Origin: Saccharothrix carnea | GTDB taxonomy: Bacteria > Actinomycetota > Actinomycetes > Mycobacteriales > Pseudonocardiaceae | Reading direction: 5' to 3' | NCBI RefSeq assembly: GCF_003014735.1 | Contig: NZ_PYAX01000004.1 | Location: 310,001 to 374,000, forward strand | DNA: 64,000 bases | Shown here: positions 42,032 through 50,317 of the stretch, in pieces | How the letters are laid out: each line of letters begins with the position of its first letter | How positions within the stretch are numbered: position 1 is the first letter of the stretch | Notes under the pieces: model-generated | What the model was told of the DNA's origin: nothing | Databases searched by the model: none | The model's input: only the letters and a program-made list of their open reading frames with translations | Position numbers and translations under genes: made by a program

Positions 42032-43134
42032 GCCGGCACCCGATCCGCGCGCAGCGGCAGGCGGGCGTGCACCCGGAAACCGCCGTCCGGCCGCGGTCCC
42101 GCGGTCAGCGAGCCGCCCAGCGCCTGCGCCCGTTCGCGCATCCCGAGGATCCCGTTGCCGGGCGTGCCCGGTGCGCCGTCGCCGTCGTCCTCGACTTCCA
42201 CGAGCACGGCGTCGTCGTCCGGTCGGACGCGGACCACGGCGGCGGTCGCGGCGGCGTGCCGCGTCACGTTGGTGAGCGCCTCCTGGACGATCCGGAACGC
42301 GGCCAGGTCGACCTCGGGCGGCAGCGGCCGGGTCTCGGCGAGTTCGACGCGGATCTCCAGCCCGGTCCGGCCCGCGGTGGTGATCAGGTCGTCGAGCCTG
42401 TTCAAGCCGGGCGGCACGCCGCCGTCCTGGCGCAACGCGGTGAGCGTGGTGCGCAACTCGCGCAGGGTTTCCTTGCTGGTCTGCTTGATCGCGGTGAGCG
42501 CCTGCTCGGTGCGTTCGGGGTCCGGGCGGTGCAGCGCGGCGCTGGCCTGGACGTTGATCAGCGAGAGGTGGTGGCCGAGCGCGTCGTGCAGTTCCCGGGC
42601 GATGCGCAGGCGTTCCTCGGTGGCACGACGGCGTGCCTCCTCCTCCATCCGCTGCTCGGCGGCGAGGGCGCGGGCGCGCGCTTCGGCGAGGTAGGCACGG
42701 CGGTTGCGCGTCACGCCGACGATGACCGCGACGAGCCAACCGGCGTGCAGGAACGTCGCGCCGTTGTTGGCCTTGGTGAAGCTGTCGGCGAAGGCGAAGG
42801 CGAGCACCGAGGCGAGGCCGAGTCCGATCGCGACGGCGAGGTGGCCTTCGTCGACCACGGTGTACAGCGCCACGACGAACACGACCATGATCGGGCCGGG
42901 TTGCTGCAGCAGCGCCCCGTACGCGGCGACGGCGGCCAACGCCACCACGCCCACCGGGATCGGGTGGCGGCGCCGGACGTACAGCGCGGCGGACGACACC
43001 AGCACGGCGGCCAGCGCGGCCCACTCGGCGGGTGTGTCGATGCCGCGTGCCTGCACCAGCAGGCCCAGGAGCGCGACCAGACCGGCGGCGAGCGCCAACG
43101 CGATGTCCGCCGTCCGGCCGCGCAGTCCCGCCAT
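42028..43134 (-). CDS. HisKA_3-type sensor histidine kinase
   Basis: A 368-residue kinase with five or six N-terminal membrane helices (residues about 10-150) and almost no extracellular loops. A DHp domain of the HisKA_3 family follows (RIARELHDALGHHLSLINVQ, His near residue 180), then an ATPase domain with IVQEALTNVTRHA and GNGILGMRERAQALGG. It phosphorylates the downstream NarL-type regulator. The architecture is that of DesK-like and LiaS-like kinases that sense membrane state. A hairpin at 43148-43171 separates it from the gene upstream. Confidence 0.92.
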   Translation of the reverse strand: MAGLRGRTADIALALAAGLVALLGLLVQARGIDTPAEWAALAAVLVSSAALYVRRRHPIPVGVVALAAVAAYGALLQQPGPIMVVFVVALYTVVDEGHLAVAIGLGLASVLAFAFADSFTKANNGATFLHAGWLVAVIVGVTRNRRAYLAEARARALAAEQRMEEEARRRATEERLRIARELHDALGHHLSLINVQASAALHRPDPERTEQALTAIKQTSKETLRELRTTLTALRQDGGVPPGLNRLDDLITTAGRTGLEIRVELAETRPLPPEVDLAAFRIVQEALTNVTRHAAATAAVVRVRPDDDAVLVEVEDDGDGAPGTPGNGILGMRERAQALGGSLTAGPRPDGGFRVHARLPLRADRVPA

Positions 43135-43147
43135 GCGCCGAAGCCTA

Positions 43148-43171
43148 ACCTCCCGCCCGTGAGCGGGAGGT
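43148..43171 (-). terminator. Terminator of the GlsB-like gene
   Basis: ACCTCCCGC (43148-43156) / GCGGGAGGT (43163-43171), loop six bases, 25 bases after the stop of the small membrane protein and just upstream of the kinase gene. Confidence 0.7.
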
Positions 43172-43196
43172 CAGGTCGGCGTGGTGGGGCTCCGGG

Positions 43197-43469
43197 TCAG
43201 GAGACGCGTTTGCGCGTGTAGACGCCCGCGGCCAGGCTGACGCCACCCGCGGCGAGGGCGATCTGGATGAGCAGCTCGATCCAGTCGATGCCGCCGGTGT
43301 CGCCCACGCCGAGCGCGTTGGCGATGAAGGTGCCGATGACGGCGGCGACGATGCCGACCAGGATGGTGAGCCAGATCGGAATGCTCTGCTTGCCGGGCAG
43401 GACGAGTCGACCCAGAGCGCCGATGATCAGGCCCACGACGAGGGCGCTGATGATTCCGGAGACGGTCAC
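43197..43469 (-). CDS. GlsB/YeaQ/YmgE-type stress membrane protein (transglycosylase-associated family)
   Basis: A 90-residue protein with three membrane helices (GIISALVVGLIIGALGRLV, IWLTILVGIVAAVIGTFIANAL in two pieces, LLIQIALAAGGVSLAAGV) and the family's LGRLVLPGKQ motif. Members respond to envelope or acid stress; the molecular role is unknown. I chose GTG 43469 because AAGGAG lies five bases before it; a GTG two codons upstream (43475) would overlap that ribosome binding site. Confidence 0.85.
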   Translation of the reverse strand: MTVSGIISALVVGLIIGALGRLVLPGKQSIPIWLTILVGIVAAVIGTFIANALGVGDTGGIDWIELLIQIALAAGGVSLAAGVYTRKRVS

Positions 43470-43566
43470 GTTCACTCCTTAGAGTCAAGTGAGCCTCAGG
43501 TACCCGATCACCGCGCCGCTCACTCCTCCGAGATCGGTCGCGCCGCCGAGCCGTGGCGTGCCGGCG

Positions 43567-44019
43567 CTACGACGCGCAGAACTCGTTGCCCTCGGGGTCC
43601 AGCATGACCCACCAGTGCCCGGCGGGCCCCTGGTCGTACTCGCGGACGCGGGTCGCGCCGAGCCCTTCCAGCCTGGCCACCAGCGCGTCGAGGCCGCCGG
43701 GCTCGCTGTGGACGTCGATGTGCAGCCGGTTCTTGACGGTCTTGGCCTCCGGCACGTCCTGGAACAGCAGCCGCCGGCCGCGCCCGACTCCGCTGGTCGG
43801 GTCGAACGGGTCGTCGGGGTGGCGGATGGCGGCGAAACCGCGGAAGTTCTGGCGGCCGTTGTGCTCGACGACCGCCTCCTCCCCGAGGTGACCCGCGGCC
43901 AGCAGTTGCCCGATGAGCGCGCCGGGGTCCTCCACCTCGTACTCCAGCGCCGCGGCCCAGAAGTCCGCGAGGACGGGCGCGTTCTTCGTGTCGATGACCA
44001 GCTTCCAGCTCAGTGCCAT
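43567..44019 (-). CDS. VOC superfamily (glyoxalase/bleomycin-resistance-like) protein
   Basis: A 150-residue VOC-fold protein: two beta-alpha-beta-beta-beta halves with KLVIDTKNAPVLADFWAAAL and KNRLHIDVHSEPGGLDAL, ending in WVMLDPEGNEFCAS, which supplies the usual metal-binding Glu. His in HIDVH and Glu in NEF are in the positions of metal ligands. ATG 44019 lies seven bases after a TATAAC -10 element, so the mRNA is probably leaderless. Substrate unknown. Divergent from the isochorismatase-like gene. Confidence 0.87.
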   Translation of the reverse strand: MALSWKLVIDTKNAPVLADFWAAALEYEVEDPGALIGQLLAAGHLGEEAVVEHNGRQNFRGFAAIRHPDDPFDPTSGVGRGRRLLFQDVPEAKTVKNRLHIDVHSEPGGLDALVARLEGLGATRVREYDQGPAGHWWVMLDPEGNEFCAS

Positions 44020-44040
44020 GTAACCGGTTATATCGGTTAC
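44020..44040 (-). promoter_or_regulatory. Promoter and operator-like repeat of the VOC gene
   Basis: Inverted repeat GTAACCG (44020-44026) / CGGTTAC (44034-44040) surrounds a minus-strand TATAAC (-10 element, 44027-44032). Transcription would begin at or next to ATG 44019. A symmetric element over the -10 box is a good repressor site. Confidence 0.65.
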
Positions 44041-44109
44041 AGCGGCGCCACCGCAACCCGAACGGAGCAACCGGACCGGTCGGCCGGGTCGCGGATACGC
44101 TGTGGTGGC

Positions 44110-44712
44110 ATGAGACCGGCACTCGTGATCGTGGACCTGCAGGAGATGCTGATCCCGCTCGTCTGGCGCGGCGAGGAGTTGGTCGACCGCGTCGCCGCGC
44201 TGGCCCGCGAGGCACGGCGCGGTGGCGTGCCGGTGGTCGCGTTGCGGCAGGTCGGTGACCGCGGCACGGAGTTCGACCCCGAGGCGCCCGGCACGCGGCT
44301 CAGTGCGCGGTTGGGGCTCCGGCCGACCGACGTCGTGGTGGACAAGACGGCCACCGACGCGTTCTACCGCACCGATCTCGCCGCCGTGCTCGCCGAACGG
44401 GACGTCGACACGGTGGTGCTCACCGGCCTGGCCACCGACTACTGCGTGGACGCGACCGCGCGGTCCGCGGTGAGCCACGGGCTGGACGTCGTGCTGGTCG
44501 GCGACGGCCACGCACCGGCCGCCGGCGGCGATCCCGACGCGGGCCTGACCGCCGAGCAGGTCATCGCCCACCACAACCGGATCCTCGGCACTGCCGTCCA
44601 CCCGGGCGGGTCGGTGCGCGTGGTCGCGGCGGCGGACGTCGTCTTCGCGCGGCCGGGGGTCGGTCCGGGTGGCGGCCCGGACCGACCTGGAGGCGGTGCG
44701 GTCAGCCGCTGA
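44110..44712 (+). CDS. Isochorismatase-like cysteine hydrolase
   Basis: A 200-residue cysteine hydrolase with the family triad: Asp in LVIVDLQ, Lys in VVDKTATDAFY and Cys in GLATDYCVDATARSA. The cis-peptide region is in this last motif. Such enzymes hydrolyse isochorismate, nicotinamide or N-carbamoyl compounds. A TACGCT -10-like element nine bases before ATG 44110 suggests a leaderless transcript. The last 25 residues are a Gly/Pro-rich extension that overlaps the end of the convergent GH12 gene by 11 bases. Confidence 0.87.
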   Translation: MRPALVIVDLQEMLIPLVWRGEELVDRVAALAREARRGGVPVVALRQVGDRGTEFDPEAPGTRLSARLGLRPTDVVVDKTATDAFYRTDLAAVLAERDVDTVVLTGLATDYCVDATARSAVSHGLDVVLVGDGHAPAAGGDPDAGLTAEQVIAHHNRILGTAVHPGGSVRVVAAADVVFARPGVGPGGGPDRPGGGAVSR

Positions 44713-45451
44713 CCGAGGCGGAGAAGTTGTTGACCGCCAGGCCGACGCCGCCGTTCCACGGCTCGAAACCGGCCTGGATGCTGGTCAGGTACCAGGACGA
44801 GGTGATCGCGCCGCGGTTGCGGACGTCGTTGATGAAGTCGAGCACGTTGAACGACCACGACGAGATCGGCGACGGCGCGACGTAGGAGATCACGTTGTTG
44901 GCGCCGTTGCTGCCGCGCCAGACCTGCCAGCTGCGACCGCCGATGGTGGTGTTGCCCACCGCGCTGCCGATCGGCTGGATCGGGCCCTGGCGGTTGAACC
45001 AGATCATGATCTCCATCTGGTTGACGCCGTTGGTCTTGGGCGTGGGGTCGAGCCAGATGTCGTAGGAGGCGTTGTAGGTGCCGCCGACGTAGCTGTAGCT
45101 GATCGAGGACGACGCGCTGCGGATCCGGCTGACCTGCATCGGCAGGTTGGAGCCCGGCGAGCAGTTGGTGTAGTGGCAGCCGAGGAACACCGACGGGTAC
45201 GACAGCGGTGCGCCGTTGGTCGGCGCCGAGCCCTGCTGCTGGGTGATGCGGAAACCGGTGGAGGTGACGTTGATGCACTGGGTGGCCGACGTGCCCCAGC
45301 GGTTGTTCTGGACCACGTAGCGGCCCTGGATGGTGGTCGATCCGTACTGCTCGCAGATCGTGGTGTCGGCTTGGGCCGGCCCGGCTGCGGCGACGACCGC
45401 GGAGGCGGCCATCAGCCCGGCGAGCACGAGGGCGCGGACGGTGCTTCGCAT
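44702..45451 (-). CDS. Secreted GH12 endo-beta-1,4-glucanase
   Basis: A 249-residue secreted enzyme: signal peptide (VRALVLAGLMAASAVVAAA, cleavage before DTTICEQ) and a GH12 beta-jelly-roll domain. Features: YVVQNNRWGTSA at the start, catalytic Glu in NQMEIMIWFNRQGP and the second Glu near the end in SIQAGFEPWNG. No cellulose-binding module is attached. It hydrolyses cellulose or related beta-glucans. ATG 45451 has AAGGAG. A perfect CebR box lies 40 bp upstream, so cellobiose or cellotriose should induce it. Confidence 0.92.
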   Translation of the reverse strand: MRSTVRALVLAGLMAASAVVAAAGPAQADTTICEQYGSTTIQGRYVVQNNRWGTSATQCINVTSTGFRITQQQGSAPTNGAPLSYPSVFLGCHYTNCSPGSNLPMQVSRIRSASSSISYSYVGGTYNASYDIWLDPTPKTNGVNQMEIMIWFNRQGPIQPIGSAVGNTTIGGRSWQVWRGSNGANNVISYVAPSPISSWSFNVLDFINDVRNRGAITSSWYLTSIQAGFEPWNGGVGLAVNNFSASVSG

Positions 45452-45490
45452 GGAACTCCTTCCGAAGGGTCCACGACGGCGGGGATCTCC

Positions 45491-45504
45491 TGGGAGCGCT
45501 CCCA
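45491..45504. promoter_or_regulatory. CebR operator (TGGGAGCGCTCCCA)
   Basis: Perfect 14-bp palindrome identical to the CebR consensus of Streptomyces, 40 bp upstream of the GH12 start. CebR is a LacI-type repressor released by cello-oligosaccharides. Confidence 0.88.
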
Positions 45505-45632
45505 GGGTAGACCGGAACCGCCCCGTTCGCATACCTCGGACAGGTGACGGCCGGCGGCGGCCGGGCCGCGCACCGGCGATGGCGCGCTCCGGCGGCGTCG
45601 ACGCGGTCGCCGGCCGGTCCTACCGTGATGCC

Positions 45633-46322
45633 ATGACCGTGTTCCGTGATCAGGACCTGGCCGGCGTGCGCGTGGAGCGCGTGCGGCTGCGCGGTGCCGA
45701 GCTGGTCGACGTCGAGATCAGCGGCGAACTGGTGAACGTCGTGGTGAACGGCGTGGACATCGCGCCGCTGGTGGAAGCCGAGCTGGACCGCCGCCTGCCC
45801 GAGCGGGCGAAGATGCGGCCGGACGACGCCGAGGGGTTCCGCGCGGCGTGGGCGATCCTGGAGCGGCTGTGGGAGGGCACCGTCGCGAAGGCGAGGACGT
45901 TGCCGGAGTCGGAGCTGCACCGCGGCGTCGACGGCGAGTGGTCGTTCATCCAGACGTTGCGGCACCTCAACTTCGCCAATGCGGCCTGGGTCGGCCGGAT
46001 GGTGCTCGGGAACCCGTCGCCGTGGCACCCGCTGGACCTGCCGTGGGACCAGGCGCCCGGGTGGGACGGCATCCCGTGGGACCGCGAGGCCCGGCCGTCG
46101 TTGGAGGAGGTGCTGGCGGTGCGGCGTGAACGGCAGGCGATGGTCCGCCGCGTCGTGGACTCGCTCACCGACGAGCAGCTGACCGCCCACGTGACCCGCA
46201 CCGAGGCGGGCTGGCCGCGGGCGGAGCACTTCCCCGTCGAGGACTGCCTGCGGATCGTGCTCAACGAGGAGTGGGAGCACCGGCTCTACGCCGAGCGCGA
46301 TCTGGGCTCACTGCTGGGTTGA
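45633..46322 (+). CDS. DinB superfamily protein
   Basis: A 229-residue protein. Residues about 1-60 form a small pentapeptide-like or beta-rich region (GVRVERVRLRGAELVDVEISG, VVVNGVDI). The rest is a DinB-type four-helix bundle with metal-ligand histidines in FIQTLRHLNFANAAWVG and EWEHRLYAER. Related proteins are thiol-dependent transferases or unknown. A -10-like TACCGT lies six bases before ATG 45633 (leaderless). The end overlaps the convergent membrane protein gene by 15 bases. Confidence 0.82.
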   Translation: MTVFRDQDLAGVRVERVRLRGAELVDVEISGELVNVVVNGVDIAPLVEAELDRRLPERAKMRPDDAEGFRAAWAILERLWEGTVAKARTLPESELHRGVDGEWSFIQTLRHLNFANAAWVGRMVLGNPSPWHPLDLPWDQAPGWDGIPWDREARPSLEEVLAVRRERQAMVRRVVDSLTDEQLTAHVTRTEAGWPRAEHFPVEDCLRIVLNEEWEHRLYAERDLGSLLG

Positions 46323-46664
46323 CGCCATCAGCAGACCCATTTCGTAGATGAACAGGGCGCCCATGTAGAACGGCGCGGCGAGCAGCAGCAGTGCCCAGAA
46401 CGGCGCCCTCATGCGTCGGGTGAGCAGCCACGACAGCAGTGCCGAGAGCAGCAACGGGACCGGCATGTGCACGGTGGCGTAGTCCAGGAGCAGCGCGCCG
46501 AACGAGAGCGGGCCCCCGGTCGGGACGAAGATCGTCACGACCACGAACAGCACGAGCGCGAACGCCAGGTGCGCGAGGAGGTAGGGGACGAACCCGGCCT
46601 TCGGCGGCACGGTCGGCGGGTGCTGCGACGTGCCGCGGAGGCGGGCGTGCGGATCCGAGTTCAT
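46308..46664 (-). CDS. Small membrane protein of unknown function
   Basis: A 118-residue protein with three hydrophobic helices (LAHLAFALVLFVVVTIFV, PVPLLLSALLSWLLT, FWALLLLAAPFYMGALFIYEM) after a polar 20-residue N-terminus. The composition and helix pattern support a real membrane protein. I do not recognise the family. It converges with the DinB gene and is divergent from the RDD gene. Confidence 0.7.
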   Translation of the reverse strand: MNSDPHARLRGTSQHPPTVPPKAGFVPYLLAHLAFALVLFVVVTIFVPTGGPLSFGALLLDYATVHMPVPLLLSALLSWLLTRRMRAPFWALLLLAAPFYMGALFIYEMGLLMASTQQ

Positions 46665-46767
46665 GTCCCGTCCCCCTGGGTCGTGGAACCCGGATCATAC
46701 GTATGCCGCCCGCCGCTATTCGACGTCGTGCAGAATGTGCCGGGTCCCGAACCGACTGGAGGACCTC

Positions 46768-47319
46768 GTGGCCGCTCCCGGTATCACCCGGCCGCCGACC
46801 AGGCTGGAGCTCGTCCGGGCCGAGATGGCGCCCGTCCTCGGGCCACGGGCCGCCGCGCGCATCGAGCCGTTCGACGACGGCACCCTGTACGTCCGGGCCG
46901 GTGCGCTGCGCCAGACGTTCGCGTGGCTGGTCGACTTCGTGGTCTTCCTGCTCGTGGTCGGCCTCGGCTACGCCATCGTCAGCGTGCCGTACAGCTCGGG
47001 CGCCGTCAGCGACAACCAGCTGGCCGTGGCCTTCCTCGTGACACCGCTGGCCGCGCCCCTGCTGTACGGCCTGTGCTACGGCAACGGCCGTGCCCTCGGC
47101 GCCGTGCTCACCGGTACCCGGCTGGTGCGGTTGTCCGACGGCGGCCGGATCGGGTGGAAGGCGCCGTGGGCGATGATGGTCCGCACCGTGCTGCTGCCGT
47201 TGCTGATCGGCACGTTCGTCGTCGGCGCGGTCGCCGGCGGCTCACCGCCCGGATCACCGGTCCGGGTCAGCATCGACCGCCGGGACACCGATCGACTGCG
47301 CGCCGCCGGCCACCGGTAG
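46768..47319 (+). CDS. RDD family membrane protein
   Basis: A 183-residue protein with a soluble first third and an RDD domain: the conserved Arg-Asp pattern in LRQTFAWLVDFVVFLLVVG and the second half LYGLCYGNGRALGAVLTGTRLVR, then a last membrane helix (LLPLLIGTFVVGAVAG). RDD proteins are multispan proteins, some acting as cation antiporters. GTG 46768 is preceded by GGAGG eight bases upstream, better than starts farther up. Confidence 0.82.
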   Translation: MAAPGITRPPTRLELVRAEMAPVLGPRAAARIEPFDDGTLYVRAGALRQTFAWLVDFVVFLLVVGLGYAIVSVPYSSGAVSDNQLAVAFLVTPLAAPLLYGLCYGNGRALGAVLTGTRLVRLSDGGRIGWKAPWAMMVRTVLLPLLIGTFVVGAVAGGSPPGSPVRVSIDRRDTDRLRAAGHR

Positions 47320-47491
47320 CCCACGAGCCGGCAGGCCGGCCGCGGACAGTCCACAGTGGACGGTCACGCCGGGGACCGGGACGCCGACCCGTTCGGCGGG
47401 GTGCGGCCACGCGAATGGGCGCTCCGGCGCGGCGACCCGCGGTGGGAGGATCGACCACTCACCCGCAGTCGTCGGTTCCCGGGGGTTCGTG

Positions 47492-48637
47492 ATGAGTTCC
47501 GCCGTCCTGGACGCGATCGCCGCCCTCGCACCGCGCTTGACCGACGCCGCCGCGCGGGCCGACGAGGACCGCCGGTTGGCCGACGACACCGTGGCGGCGT
47601 TGCGGGACGCGGGCACGTTCCGCGTCGCCCGGCCCACCAGGTACGGCGGCGAGGACGCCTCGATCCGCACGCACCTGGACCTGTCGTCGGCGGTGGCCCG
47701 GCTCGACGGCGGCGCGAGCTGGTCGACGGCGCTGTGGAACGGCAGCAGCTGGATCACCTCGCTGTACCCCGGGCAGGCGCAGGACGACGTGTGGGGCACC
47801 GACCCGGACGCCCTGATCAGCGGCACGCTGATGCCGACCGGTACGGCCGAGCCCGTGCCCGGCGGTTACCGGCTCAGCGGCGCCTGGACCTACGCCTCCG
47901 GCATCGGGCACGCCTCGTGGGGCCTGGCGGCGGCCACCGTGGAGGACGGCCTGGCGTGGCTGCTGGTGCCGCGCGAGGACTTCGAGGTCGTGGACGAGTG
48001 GTACGTGGCCGGGATGAAGTCGACCGGCAGCAACCGCTTCGTGGTGCGGGACGCGTTCGTGCCCGACCACCGCGTGCTGCGGCTCGGCCGGCTGGTGGCG
48101 GGCGCCAACGCCACGTCCGCCACCGCCGCCACGTTCCGCGCCGCGTTCGTGCCCTCGCTCGTGGTCATGGTCAGCGGCCCCCTGCTCGGGCTCGGCCGTG
48201 CGGCCCTGGCGCACGTGATCGACGCCAGTGCGGACAAGGGCATCGCCTACACCGGCTTCGACCGGCAACGCGACTCGGCCGCGTTCCAGCTCCTGGTCGC
48301 GGAGGCCGCTTCCGCCGTGGACAGCGCCGAGCTGCACGCCTACCGCGCCGCGGACCTGCTCGACCGGCACGCCGCCGAGTCCACCTACCCGCCCGAGCTG
48401 CTCCGGGCCCGCTGCCGCGCCGACGCCTCCGTGGCCGTGCGCCACGTGACCGACGCGCTCGACAAGCTGATGTACGCGCACGGTTCGCGCGGCTTCGCCG
48501 ATGCCAGCCCGTTGCAGCGGATCTGGCGTGACGCGAACGTGGCCGCCCGTCACGGGATGCTGCTCCCCCAGGTGAACCTGGAGCTCTACGGGTCGTTCCT
48601 GGTCGGTGCGGAGAACACCGTCAGCCCGTTCGTCTGA
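47492..48637 (+). CDS. Acyl-CoA-dehydrogenase-fold flavoprotein (HsaA/HpaB-like monooxygenase type)
   Basis: A 381-residue protein with the acyl-CoA dehydrogenase fold: helical N-domain (TVAALRDAGTFRVARPTRYGG), LSGAWTYASGIGHASW for the beta-domain flavin contact, MKSTGSNRFVV, and a C-terminal bundle ending in SRGFADASPLQRIWRDANVAARH. The last motif is that of flavin-dependent monooxygenases (HsaA, hydroxylating) more than of dehydrogenases, since the catalytic Glu is missing. A flavin reductase partner is not adjacent. Start ATG 47492 or the preceding GTG 47489. It ends directly against the convergent oxidoreductase gene. Confidence 0.82.
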   Translation: MSSAVLDAIAALAPRLTDAAARADEDRRLADDTVAALRDAGTFRVARPTRYGGEDASIRTHLDLSSAVARLDGGASWSTALWNGSSWITSLYPGQAQDDVWGTDPDALISGTLMPTGTAEPVPGGYRLSGAWTYASGIGHASWGLAAATVEDGLAWLLVPREDFEVVDEWYVAGMKSTGSNRFVVRDAFVPDHRVLRLGRLVAGANATSATAATFRAAFVPSLVVMVSGPLLGLGRAALAHVIDASADKGIAYTGFDRQRDSAAFQLLVAEAASAVDSAELHAYRAADLLDRHAAESTYPPELLRARCRADASVAVRHVTDALDKLMYAHGSRGFADASPLQRIWRDANVAARHGMLLPQVNLELYGSFLVGAENTVSPFV

Positions 48638-49564
48638 TCACCCGATCCGGAGCACGTGCTTGCCGCGCACGCCACCGGCTTCCAGCGCGCGGTGTGCCGC
48701 GGCGACGTCGGCGAGCGGGTGGACCGCGTCGACCACCGGCCGGACCGCGCCGCTCTCGACCAGCGCGGTGAGGTCGGCGAACAGCTCCGTCTTCGGGTTG
48801 CCGCTGAAGAACCGGACGCGGCGCGGGCCGAACACCGCGGACCCGAGCAGGTAGCCGACGTCCGCGGCGGAGCGGAAGGCGATGCCGACCATGCGGCCAC
48901 CGGGCCCGAGCAGGCGGCGGTACGCGCCGGGCGTGCTGCCGCGGGTGTCGAGGACGACGTCGAAGCGGCCGAGGTCGGCCGGGTCGGTGCGGTAGTCGAT
49001 CGCCTCGTCGGCACCGAGTTCGCGGACGAAGTCGAGCGTCGCCTTGCCCGCCAACGCGGTGACGTGCGCGCCGTAGGCCTTGCCCAGCTGCACGGCGACG
49101 CTGCCCACTCCCCCGCTCGCGCCGCGCACCAGCAGCCGTTCACCCCGGCGCAGCCGCGCCTTGTCGCGCAGGGCGGTGATCGCGGTGGTGCCGACGCCCG
49201 GCAGTGCGGCGGCCTGGACCAGGTCGAGGCCCGCCGGGCTGGGCGCGAGTTGGCGCGGGCGCACGACGACGTACTCGGCGGCGCTGCCGAACCGGCCGCG
49301 GGGCAGTCCTCCCCACACGTGCGCGCCCGGCGCGAAACCGGGGCCGGACACGACCTCGCCCGCGAAGTCGATGCCCACCCGCTTGGGGAACTCCCGGCCG
49401 AGCAGGAGCTTCAGCCGCCCCGAGCGGCCCATCAGCTCGCCGCCGTTGACGCTGGCCGCGTGGACGCGCACCAGGACGTGCCCCGGCCGGACCTCCGGGT
49501 CGGGCACGGTGCCCTCGTACAAGACCTCCGGCGGCCCGTACCGGTCGAACAGCGCTGCACGCAT
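48638..49564 (-). CDS. Medium-chain NADPH:quinone-oxidoreductase-like dehydrogenase
   Basis: A 308-residue MDR protein: N-terminal GroES-like domain (EVRPGHVLVRVHAASVNGGEL), IDFAGEVVSGPGFAPG, and the NADPH site LLVRGASGGVGSVAVQLGKAYG. Zinc ligands of alcohol dehydrogenases are absent, which fits the quinone oxidoreductase branch. It is divergent from a TetR gene, with two operator-like repeats between, and so is the probable target of that repressor. Confidence 0.9.
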   Translation of the reverse strand: MRAALFDRYGPPEVLYEGTVPDPEVRPGHVLVRVHAASVNGGELMGRSGRLKLLLGREFPKRVGIDFAGEVVSGPGFAPGAHVWGGLPRGRFGSAAEYVVVRPRQLAPSPAGLDLVQAAALPGVGTTAITALRDKARLRRGERLLVRGASGGVGSVAVQLGKAYGAHVTALAGKATLDFVRELGADEAIDYRTDPADLGRFDVVLDTRGSTPGAYRRLLGPGGRMVGIAFRSAADVGYLLGSAVFGPRRVRFFSGNPKTELFADLTALVESGAVRPVVDAVHPLADVAAAHRALEAGGVRGKHVLRIG

Positions 49565-49580
49565 CCCTCACCTCTCGCAC

Positions 49581-49639
49581 AAGTGGAAGCTGCCTTCCAC
49601 TTCGACGCTAACACGGAAAACGGAAGGAGCCTTCCACTT
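49581..49639. promoter_or_regulatory. Tandem operator sites between oxidoreductase and TetR genes
   Basis: Site 1: AAGTGGAAG (49581-49589), four bases, CTTCCACTT (49594-49602), a perfect palindrome. Site 2: GGAAGG AG CCTTCC (49622-49635) extended by ACTT on one side. Both share the half-site CCTTCCACTT and lie in the divergent promoter region. Confidence 0.75.
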
Positions 49640-49647
49640 GGGCTAAA

Positions 49648-50274
49648 GTGAGAGGCGTGGCCGGTGAGAAGACTCAATTGCGCGTGGACGCACGCCAGAA
49701 CCGCGACCGCATCGTGGCCTCGGCGCGGGAGACGTTCGCCGCTGACGGGCTGGACGTCTCGATGACCGAGATCGCCCGCCGGGCCGGGGTGGGCGTGGCC
49801 ACCCTCTACCGCCGCTTCCCGACCAAGGACGCCCTGGTCCGGGAGGTGTTCGCGGAACAGCTCGAAGCCTGCACGGGCGAGGTGCGCGGGGCGGCGGAGG
49901 ACCCCGACCCGTGGCGCGGCTTCTGCCGGGCGGTGGAGAAGCTGTGCGAGATGCAGGCCAGGGACCGGGGGTTCAGCGCGGCGTTCCTGACCGCGTTCCC
50001 GGAAGCGGTGCCGGTGGACGGGATGCGCGCGATGGCCGAGGAGGCGTTCGCCGGGGTGGTGACGCGGGCCAAGGCGACGGGCAGGCTGCGGCCCGACTTC
50101 ACCACCGACGACCTGACGCTCGTGCTGATGGCCAACAACGGCCTGGTCACCGACTCGGTGGAGGCCGCCGTGGCCGCGTCACGACGGCTGGTCGCCTACT
50201 TCCTGCAGGCGTTCCAGGCACGCGACCCGCTACCCCCACCGGTCAGCCTCGGCCTGCGCGACGCCCTCGGCTGA
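49648..50274 (+). CDS. TetR/AcrR family repressor
   Basis: A 208-residue TetR protein: helix-turn-helix SMTEIARRAGVGVATLYRRFPTKDALV and a ligand domain of the SbtR/TetR_C_33-like kind (VTRAKATGRLRPDFTTDDL). GTG 49648 is used, possibly nearly leaderless (GCTAAAG just upstream); a GTG three codons on (49657) is possible. It is divergent from the quinone-oxidoreductase-like gene. The twin CCTTCCACTT sites would give joint repression. Confidence 0.9.
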   Translation: MRGVAGEKTQLRVDARQNRDRIVASARETFAADGLDVSMTEIARRAGVGVATLYRRFPTKDALVREVFAEQLEACTGEVRGAAEDPDPWRGFCRAVEKLCEMQARDRGFSAAFLTAFPEAVPVDGMRAMAEEAFAGVVTRAKATGRLRPDFTTDDLTLVLMANNGLVTDSVEAAVAASRRLVAYFLQAFQARDPLPPPVSLGLRDALG

Positions 50275-50287
50275 GCGCCCATGGGAT

Positions 50288-50314
50288 CTCGGGTGCGGGA
50301 AAACCCCAACCGAG
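50288..50314. terminator. Imperfect terminator between convergent genes
   Basis: CTCGG (50288-50292) pairs with CCGAG (50310-50314), with a further GT/AC and GGG/CCC pairing inside and an AAAA loop. Between the TetR and siderophore-interacting genes. Confidence 0.45.
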
Positions 50315-50317
50315 CGC

